Below are positions 1-5,433 of a stretch of DNA of 7,693 nucleotides, piece after piece. The translations under genes were made by a program, and so were the position numbers. The stretch covers positions 1 through 7,693 of the forward strand of contig JAITQR010000225.1 of NCBI GenBank assembly GCA_031288815.1. Direction: 5' to 3'. A model generated the notes under the pieces. It ran no database searches, was not told where the DNA came from, and saw only the letters and a list, made by a program, of their open reading frames with translations. How positions within the stretch are numbered: position 1 is the stretch's first letter; every line of letters begins with the position of its first letter. The stretch is from Treponema sp. (lineage in GTDB: Bacteria; Spirochaetota; Spirochaetia; Treponematales; Breznakiellaceae).

Positions 1-90
1 CTCCCGATACGCTCGCGCCCGGTCCCCGCCAAGTCCCCTCGGCGTTAACCGGCTCTTCCTTCTCCCCTTCCCTATATTGCCAAAAATCAT
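1..90 (-). CDS. Possible start of a leftward gene, truncated by the window edge
   Basis: An ATG at 88-90 opens a frame that stays open for 30 codons to the left edge. The product begins MIFGNIGKGRRKSRLT and continues Arg- and Gly-rich with no recognisable motif. A purine run (GGAGAGG, 101-107) lies 11 bases upstream, slightly far for a ribosome-binding site. A leftward candidate promoter at 382-410 and the switch from AT-rich to GC-rich DNA near 120 support a gene here. Against it, GC-rich DNA gives Arg/Gly-rich open frames by chance, a second minus frame is also open (without a start codon), and the hairpin at 96-116 would equally suit the end of a rightward gene. Confidence 0.2.
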   Translation of the reverse strand, partial: MIFGNIGKGRRKSRLTPRGLGGDRARAYRE

Positions 91-95
91 AGGTT

Positions 96-116
96 AAAAC
101 GCCTCTCCGGCGCTTT
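96..116. other. Strong GC-rich hairpin, terminator or start-site control
   Basis: On the minus strand AAAGCGCC pairs with GGCGTTTT around a five-base GGAGA loop, eight pairs with one G-U. On the plus strand the same site pairs with one mismatch and ends in CTTT. Two readings are possible. The hairpin may be the terminator of a rightward gene entering from outside (plus frames close at 46-48, 88-90 and 95-97). Alternatively, for a leftward gene starting at 90, the loop would hold its purine-rich ribosome-binding sequence and could control translation. The structure is plain in the sequence; its role is undecided. Confidence 0.45.
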
Positions 117-274
117 CCCCGGTTCTATAAACCAAAAATCCTGGACCGTCCACAAAAGACGATTCACAGACATTACTACACTCTACCGTTTTTGGTCAAG
201 ATGTTTTTATTGTCTTTTGATAGATTCGGCAGATTCGTCAATGAAGCTGACAAAAATACGTCCAGCAAAAAACC

Positions 275-335
275 GTGAGCCTTACAAACAAACTGTCACC
301 GGCTTTCTAAAACCGTCTATCAGACCCCGACTCAC
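275..335 (-). other. Possible structured leader RNA (branched fold)
   Basis: In a leftward transcript from the candidate promoter, 329-335 (GTGAGTC) can pair with 275-281 (GGCTCAC), seven pairs with one G-U. The enclosed 47 bases hold two adjacent small hairpins: GTCT/AGAC at 315-325 and CGGTTT/AAGCCG at 300-315 (one G-U), sharing base 315. A further six-pair hairpin (gccttt/aaaggc, four-base loop) lies upstream at 357-372. The layout resembles a junction RNA but matches no riboswitch or small RNA class I know, and short pairings like these can arise by chance. Confidence 0.2.
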
Positions 336-381
336 CCAGCTATTTACAAAGAACACGCCTTTTATGAAAGGCACATTACTT

Positions 382-410
382 AATATATAAACGCCAAATA
401 AAAAAATCAA
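382..410 (-). promoter_or_regulatory. Candidate sigma-70-type promoter pointing left
   Basis: On the minus strand TTGATT (405-410) is separated by exactly 17 bases from TATATT (382-387), close to the TTGACA/TATAAT consensus, which predicts a start near 375. It lies just beyond the candidate operon terminator, so it would start a new leftward unit and cannot drive the three genes to the right. The AT-rich background raises the chance of a random match. If the downstream gene starts near 90, the transcript would have a leader of about 285 bases. Confidence 0.42.
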
Positions 411-457
411 GGGGGTTTTGAGAAAATTTATAAAAATTTAAAAGGATCTCAAAATCC
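400..457 (-). terminator. Candidate AT-rich terminator of the operon
   Basis: About 25 bases past the stop of the small gene there is an inverted repeat: 416-423 (ttttgaga) pairs perfectly with 447-454 (tctcaaaa). Inside it, 424-429 and 434-439 (both aaattt) pair around a four-base loop, stacking directly on the outer stem on one side and leaving a seven-base bulge on the other. Reading leftward, the hairpin is followed by a short C-run and then seven T at 400-406. The stem is AT-rich and the T-run starts a few bases late, so this is an unusual terminator; it could also act on a rightward transcript, but no T-run follows on that side. Confidence 0.4.
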
Positions 458-480
458 AGCCACCCCTGGGCCGGTCTCCA

Positions 481-801
481 TTATCCCCCCCGGCGATCGT
501 TCAATTCCCGTTCCCGTTTTTCAATGGCCTCCTTTACCGAGGCCAATTCGTCAAGCAGGGACTTGATAACCGGATCCTCAGCGGACGCGAATTTTTGCCC
601 CTGTTCGACAAAGATCCGGTATGTTTCCGCCCCCAGACGGCTGACCAGCTTCTGGGCCTGTCCCTCAAGCTGTTTTATTTCCAGGATAAGCACGCCCCGT
701 TCTCCCAGATCCTGGGCTTTGGCCCCGGCTTTTACGGCAAAATCCTTGGAAACCGCGAGCCCTTGCTCGAAGATATCCTTTAAACGATCGCTGAATGCCA
801 T
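481..801 (-). CDS. Small cytoplasmic coiled-coil protein, 106 residues
   Basis: I do not recognise a named family. The protein is short, has no cysteine, no signal peptide and no hydrophobic membrane segment, and is almost entirely helical. An amphipathic start (MAFSDRLKDIFEQGLAVSKD) leads into heptad-like helices at about 36-70 (ILEIKQLEGQAQKLVSRLG) and 78-103 (IKSLLDELASVKEAIEKRE), ending in a basic tail (NDRRGG). The pattern of two helices joined near a Lys-Phe-Ala-Ser-Ala-Glu-Asp-Pro turn resembles small helical-hairpin proteins of Firmicutes that carry a C-terminal zinc ribbon, but no ribbon is present here; this resemblance is from memory and weak. The ATG is nine bases past the phosphatase stop and is preceded by a G-rich ribosome-binding site overlapping that stop, which fixes this start. 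As last gene of the operon it could be a partner or regulator of the phosphatase, or an unrelated small structural protein; function is unknown. Confidence 0.85.
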   Translation of the reverse strand: MAFSDRLKDIFEQGLAVSKDFAVKAGAKAQDLGERGVLILEIKQLEGQAQKLVSRLGAETYRIFVEQGQKFASAEDPVIKSLLDELASVKEAIEKRERELNDRRGG

Positions 802-805
802 AGAT

Positions 806-812
806 CCCCCCT
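806..812 (-). promoter_or_regulatory. Ribosome-binding site overlapping the phosphatase stop codon
   Basis: On the minus strand AGGGGGG lies four bases before the ATG of the 106-residue gene and shares its first two bases with the TAG stop of the phosphatase gene. It is G-rich rather than a canonical GGAGG. A ribosome ending on the phosphatase would sit on this site, so coupled re-initiation is likely. The placement is read directly; coupling is inferred. Confidence 0.6.
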
Positions 813-3800
813 ATTTCCGTTTGATTCCGAGAATGGTTAAATCATCATACTGCTCGTCTTCTTTCATGTAAGTATAGTACATATAAGCGTCATTTCCGGG
901 AACCTCCCGGGACCGGGAGCAGTAATTCCGGTACTGGAGGAAATGGGCCTTGAGAAAGGCGTCAACTTTTTTATCGACCAGAATCCGGCTGGTGTCGTCC
1001 GCTTTGGGATCCCGGTAACAGCGGAAGATCTTCTCCACCGAAACCAGGGCCATAATAACCTCTTCCACGGTCCCCCGGCAGGAGCCAAAGTCAAAAATTA
1101 GCTCCCTGTCCTCTCCTTCGGGGTTATGCCATTTGCGGAGGGTATAGACCTGGCGGTTCATAACCGAGTTGATGATCTCTTCTACCCGATCCGACCCCAG
1201 TTCTTCGTTCTCCTGGCCAACCACATGGTTCCCGTGGGGAGTGTCGGCGGGGGCGTTTCCTTCGGTACAGGGGATCTCTTTAAAGTCCGCGCTCCGGAAC
1301 CCGCGTTTGGCTTCCTCGATACCGTCGGTGTAGAGGAAGAGAATGTCTCCCGGATCCAGGGTCATGCTCTGCACCTGGTAGCCGCCCTTGGATTCTACCA
1401 GGAAGTTGGGGAGTACCCCGGTGGCCGGAGTTTCGGGGAGGGAGACGGTTTTAACCCTGTTTTCGGAAGCGTCGAAGATGTGGATCAGGTTGTCCCCGGC
1501 GTTGCAGAACCGGGCTATGCCGGTCTGGGAATCCAGGAGACAGAGGGCAAAGGCGGCAAAGCGGCCTTTGAAGCCCAGGGTTTCGATAAACTCGTTGATC
1601 TGGTAGACCACCTCCTCAATGTGCATGCCCCTGGCGGTAGGCTTCCACTGTTTGAAGTAGTTGAGAAACATGGTGGCCACCTGGATCATGATAAGCGCCG
1701 CGGGGATACCTTTGCCGGCCACGTCGCACTTGATAATGGCGTAGTAACGGCCGTCCAGATCCTGGTAATCAAAATAGTCCCCCGAAACCCCCTTCGCCCC
1801 CTCATAATACCCAAAAAACTGGATGCTTTTGGTGTCTTTAAAACCGGAGCTGAGCTTGTCTCCTTCCTGGTTGAGATCCAGGGGGATGAACTTTTTCTGG
1901 ATCTCTTTACCGATTGACAGGTCGGAAGCGGCTATTGCGGCTTTTACCAGGCCGTGGGTCATGTCGTTGATGGTACCGCCCAGTACGGCGAGGTCGTCAT
2001 GGGAACGGATCTCTATCTCCACCCCTTCCAGGTTTGCCTTGTCCTCGGTATCCCGGATCCGTTCCACATGGCTTACCAGCCGGAGAATAGGACGGATGAT
2101 CAGGCCGGAAAGGGCCAGGGCGCCCAGAGTACCCAGGCTCAGGGCCGCCAGGGCCACCAGGAGAATAACCCGAAGAACCTGCCACTGGCCTTCCGCGATT
2201 TGGGCCAGAATGGACTCGGTGGAAACCTCCAGCCTAATGAGGCCGCGGAAGTAATAATCCTCGTCGCCCTGGCAGTACAGCACGGGCTTGAAGAGGATGT
2301 ACCGGCAATCCTCCGGCTGGCCGGAAATGTCCAGCGAGAAGGCCGGCTCCGAACCGATTTCCTGGGCTATCTCCGCAAGCCGCGCGGTAAGCCGGGCTTC
2401 CAGTGAACGGCTGGTTACCTGAATATCCTCAAGACGCCGGCGGCTTGCCGTGTCGGCCATTAAGGCCAGAGAGGCGCCCTCCCGGTTCAGTTCGGAAATA
2501 CTGCGGGAAAGATCCACTACCTGCCGCCGGGCCTCTTCGTTGAGTCTCCGGCTGATGTCCGCCAGCCGGGGGGAAAGGGTATCGGTAAGCCGGGATACTC
2601 CCGGCTGAAGTTCCGCCGTGTCTATTTTGGAGAGGATGTCCGGGTCGTTGGTGGTCCAAACGTGATCGTCGAATACGGTGGCCCCGGAGTTGTAACCCGT
2701 GATGGTCACATACCGGGCTTCCGGCACGGCGGCGATTTGGGCGGGGAGAAAACCCAGTTCCAGCAGGTTTCGTGAGGGGAAATAGGCCCGGGCGCTTGAG
2801 GCGAGACCTTCCAGCAGTACGGCGGATCGGTTCCAAAGCCCCCGGAACAGGGTTACCTGCTGGGTCCGGGTCATCATGAAGTAAAGGGGCGCCGCCACTA
2901 TCACGACTACTACCAGTACCAGTACAACGGTAAAGGAGGCGAGTTTGAGCCGCAGGCTGATACCCCGCCGCCTGATTTTAGAAACACTTTTTTTCTTTTC
3001 CCAAGGCATAAAATCTCCTGTTAAAAGGGCCGCCGCTTCCATCCGGAGGGTCCGGGAATCGAGTATCGCCCCGGCGGCTCCCCGGATTAGGGCAAAGAGA
3101 CTGGCGAAACACATGAGCAGAACCGCGTAAAGGATCAGCAGATCCGGATCGAAGGCCCATTTCCGTCCCTCCCGGAAAGTCCAGGCCGGTTTCCATAGCC
3201 GGGAGTAATCGCCGAATTTGACGGTTCCCGTTTCATCCACCGCCGCGAGGGGAGGGGTAAAGAAGAGACCCCGCAGGGGATGTTCCACCCCCACCCGGTA
3301 CAGCCCCTCCCCGAGGTTTTCCGTTACAAAGCTGTCAATTTCCCTGTCCGAGGCGACCCGGAATTCCCCTCGGGAGAGGAAATATTCCCGATCATAGGGG
3401 GGGAGCCCGTCTTGATCCAGGATAAGCCGGGTGATCGATCCTCCCTGGGAGAAGCCCCGGCCGATAATCCGGGCCGAAAACACCCCCTGTTCGTCCTGGA
3501 CGGCCTCCACATAGGTGATATAGGTACGGGGGATGTACTTGTCGGTCTTAAAAAAGAGGCTCGACGGGGGGCCGATGTTCCCCACCTCATCAATGGCGGA
3601 CACGGTGAAACGCCAGAGCCCGTCGTCCCGATTGTCGAAGGAAGCGTAATAGTCCTTCCCCATGATCCGGGGGGGAAGGACCGGCGGGGGAAAATGTTCC
3701 GCCCCGGCGGCCTGAAACTCTTCCCCTTCCAGATCCTCCAAAAGCGTGACCGATCCCAGATACTCCAGTTCCCAGGTATAACCGGCAATATCCGAAGCGG

Positions 3801-5433
3801 GGGGCGGATTCCATTCCAGGGAAAAGGTGTTGGACAGGAGGAAGCCTTTCCCATCGGTTTCCGGGGGGATGATTGCCGCCGCGGAGGGCGGGGTGATGTC
3901 CCGGATATACCCTACCCTGGCGGGATCCGACCAGTTTCCCGCGAAATCCCGGGCAATAACACTCAGGTACCAGGAACCGTCCTCCGGAATGTGAATATCC
4001 AGGAACTGGGTTTCGCCGTTTCTGTTCTCGATCAGGATCTCCCGAGGCGGGCTGTCTTCCGCAAACCTGCCGAGAACGTAGGAATAACCCAAAATACCGG
4101 AAGAATCCCCCGGATCGTTCCAGGATACCTGTATCCGTTCCCCCCTGCCCCGTCCCGAAGGGATAAAATTTCCGGCCGCCAGGCTGGGAGGCTTCACGCT
4201 AAGGTCGGGGAACAGGGCGTAGATACGTCCCGTGTTTTGGGAACTGTTCTGCCAAAACACGAAAAGCTCCTCCCCGTCTACCACGGGCCGGCCAAAAGAC
4301 GCCTCGCCGCTGGAACCGGAAAGATCGTGGTTCAGCCAGTTTACCCCGTTGTGCTGGGCCAAATAGACCCGGTTGCCTCTCCGCCGGTTATCGAACCAGA
4401 TCACCATGGGGCTCCCCCGGTAGAGAAAGGCCACCGGGTTGTTGCAGTGGGCGCTGTCCCGGTTTATCCGTTCCACCGCCCCGGCGAGGGAGCCTTCCCG
4501 GTCAAAGACGGCGCTGTAAATCTGGGGATAGCCGGTTCCGTAACGCCGTTCCCAGGTAAGGAAGAGCCGTCCATCCCAGGGGATGATATGGGCCCGCTGG
4601 TTGTCGAAGCGCTCAGGATCGTCCCCGGTATTGCCCGCCGGGTCCCGGAAGCCGGTGATCCGCCGGGAGGGCGTCCAGCTAAGGCCCCCGTCGTCCGACA
4701 TTTTGAGGAAGAGCTGAAAGGCGGGAGCGGTTTCCCTGCCGGGCATGAGGGACTGGAAGATCACGTAATCCCGGGAATCCAGGGCCGCGTGGACGGGGAG
4801 GAAGCTGAGCCGAAGGGAAGGATCCTCCACAAAAGCCTGAAAGGGGCTCCAAGTACGAGCGTCGTCGGAGCGGGAGTAGTAAATCGACAAAGATTCCCCC
4901 AGGCTCCGGGTAACAAAGAGGAGATAACCCCCGTCGGAACGGACCATCACCCGGGGGGCCACGGAGCTTTCGCTCCCCATATCCAGGCGGCAAGAGGAAA
5001 AACTTTGCCCCTCATCCTCGGAGAGGAGTATCTCTGTCTGGGTAGCGGAGACCGCCGCGGCGATAAGGATCCTGCCCTGTTTGTCCAGGGCAAGGCTGAG
5101 AATCGCGGGTTCGGCCCCGGTGTAGCCATAGGGCCCCGCCACATTGGGCAGGATCCGCCAGGGGAGGCCGGGGCTTTTTAGCCCCAGGGAAACGGTGATC
5201 CGGGAACTTTCCCGGCTGTCGGGGGAAAGCGCCGAAGGTTCCTGCCAGGCGATTACCGAAAGGTTCCCGTTAGAGGCGGAAACGGGAAAGGAACCGGGGG
5301 CTCCGGAGAAAGCGGCGGGCAGCTCCCAATAGAGATCCGTCAGGGCTCCCAGTCCGGGAGGGAACAGGACAAGGGAGAGAAAAAGCAGGATCGTCCCGGA
5401 ACACCGGACGCCCCTGGAAAAAACGCTCCTCAT
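811..5433 (-). CDS. Receptor-type SpoIIE/PP2C serine phosphatase with propeller ectodomain
   Basis: This is a 1540-residue membrane signalling phosphatase. Residues 1-30 form a signal peptide (basic start, LLFLSLVLF core, cleavage after LGA). Residues 31-415 look like a sialidase-type beta-propeller with Asp boxes SEDEGQSF (138), a degenerate RSDDARTW (188) and SDDGGLSW (246). Two fibronectin-III-like domains follow (about 416-515, 516-632), then a TIG-like domain (635-735, with IIGRGF). Transmembrane helices lie near 764-786, 833-852 and 1088-1113. A basic loop (787-832) should be cytoplasmic, and 853-1086 forms a second extracytoplasmic sensor region with coiled coil. HAMP spans about 1114-1167. 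The phosphatase spans 1168-1540 and keeps the family's acidic metal-site motifs: SGDYFDY (1217), CDVAGKG (1236), CNAGDN (1310), YTDGIEEA (1368) and a final DDLTIL (1530). Family members dephosphorylate phosphoserine/threonine on anti-sigma antagonists; the target here is unknown. The ATG overlaps the upstream TGA and lacks a good Shine-Dalgarno, so translation is probably coupled. The catalytic assignment is firm; ectodomain names are by motif only. Confidence 0.93.
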   Translation of the reverse strand: MRSVFSRGVRCSGTILLFLSLVLFPPGLGALTDLYWELPAAFSGAPGSFPVSASNGNLSVIAWQEPSALSPDSRESSRITVSLGLKSPGLPWRILPNVAGPYGYTGAEPAILSLALDKQGRILIAAAVSATQTEILLSEDEGQSFSSCRLDMGSESSVAPRVMVRSDGGYLLFVTRSLGESLSIYYSRSDDARTWSPFQAFVEDPSLRLSFLPVHAALDSRDYVIFQSLMPGRETAPAFQLFLKMSDDGGLSWTPSRRITGFRDPAGNTGDDPERFDNQRAHIIPWDGRLFLTWERRYGTGYPQIYSAVFDREGSLAGAVERINRDSAHCNNPVAFLYRGSPMVIWFDNRRRGNRVYLAQHNGVNWLNHDLSGSSGEASFGRPVVDGEELFVFWQNSSQNTGRIYALFPDLSVKPPSLAAGNFIPSGRGRGERIQVSWNDPGDSSGILGYSYVLGRFAEDSPPREILIENRNGETQFLDIHIPEDGSWYLSVIARDFAGNWSDPARVGYIRDITPPSAAAIIPPETDGKGFLLSNTFSLEWNPPPASDIAGYTWELEYLGSVTLLEDLEGEEFQAAGAEHFPPPVLPPRIMGKDYYASFDNRDDGLWRFTVSAIDEVGNIGPPSSLFFKTDKYIPRTYITYVEAVQDEQGVFSARIIGRGFSQGGSITRLILDQDGLPPYDREYFLSRGEFRVASDREIDSFVTENLGEGLYRVGVEHPLRGLFFTPPLAAVDETGTVKFGDYSRLWKPAWTFREGRKWAFDPDLLILYAVLLMCFASLFALIRGAAGAILDSRTLRMEAAALLTGDFMPWEKKKSVSKIRRRGISLRLKLASFTVVLVLVVVVIVAAPLYFMMTRTQQVTLFRGLWNRSAVLLEGLASSARAYFPSRNLLELGFLPAQIAAVPEARYVTITGYNSGATVFDDHVWTTNDPDILSKIDTAELQPGVSRLTDTLSPRLADISRRLNEEARRQVVDLSRSISELNREGASLALMADTASRRRLEDIQVTSRSLEARLTARLAEIAQEIGSEPAFSLDISGQPEDCRYILFKPVLYCQGDEDYYFRGLIRLEVSTESILAQIAEGQWQVLRVILLVALAALSLGTLGALALSGLIIRPILRLVSHVERIRDTEDKANLEGVEIEIRSHDDLAVLGGTINDMTHGLVKAAIAASDLSIGKEIQKKFIPLDLNQEGDKLSSGFKDTKSIQFFGYYEGAKGVSGDYFDYQDLDGRYYAIIKCDVAGKGIPAALIMIQVATMFLNYFKQWKPTARGMHIEEVVYQINEFIETLGFKGRFAAFALCLLDSQTGIARFCNAGDNLIHIFDASENRVKTVSLPETPATGVLPNFLVESKGGYQVQSMTLDPGDILFLYTDGIEEAKRGFRSADFKEIPCTEGNAPADTPHGNHVVGQENEELGSDRVEEIINSVMNRQVYTLRKWHNPEGEDRELIFDFGSCRGTVEEVIMALVSVEKIFRCYRDPKADDTSRILVDKKVDAFLKAHFLQYRNYCSRSREVPGNDAYMYYTYMKEDEQYDDLTILGIKRK

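Larger units (their letters stand above)
91..480. other. AT-rich intergenic region
   Basis: No convincing coding frame is visible on either strand. Composition is much more AT-rich than the flanks from about 120 to 460. Besides the hairpins and promoter listed separately, there is a nine-base near-perfect tandem repeat at 222-239 (agattcggc, agattcgtc), a repeated ccaaaaatc at 80-88 and 132-140, and a small palindrome ggtt/aacc at 121-133. A second, weaker promoter-like pair on the minus strand (TTGACC at 194-199 with a poor -10, TAATGT, 18 bases on) was noted but is not convincing. Confidence 0.7.

Noticed and set aside
1..97. 3' end of a rightward gene (plus frames closing at 46-48, 88-90 or 95-97)
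   Set aside because: Too little sequence to choose a frame and no recognisable C-terminus; kept only as the alternative reading of the hairpin at 96-116.
382..410. This promoter driving the three-gene operon
   Set aside because: It points left, away from those genes, and lies downstream of their last stop; the operon promoter must be beyond the right edge.
1..480. tRNA, CRISPR array or mobile-element ends in the spacer
   Set aside because: No cloverleaf, no regularly spaced direct repeats, and no terminal inverted repeats or transposase fragments were seen.
1126..1917. A 263-codon plus-strand open frame opposite the phosphatase domain
   Set aside because: It lies entirely across the conserved SpoIIE motifs encoded on the other strand and has no recognisable product; likewise the 234-codon plus frame at 5442-6146 opposite the TPR-like gene.
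3280..5181. A 633-codon open frame on the plus strand opposite the phosphatase ectodomain
   Set aside because: It is a stop-poor antisense shadow of GC-rich coding DNA: its product is Pro/Gly/Arg/Val-rich without domain logic, while the minus frame encodes recognisable motifs over the same bases.
4189..5343. Active sialidase activity for the ectodomain
   Set aside because: Asp boxes mark the fold, not catalysis. A WRILP stretch at residue 92 is only loosely like the sialidase RIP motif, and a full catalytic set could not be identified.
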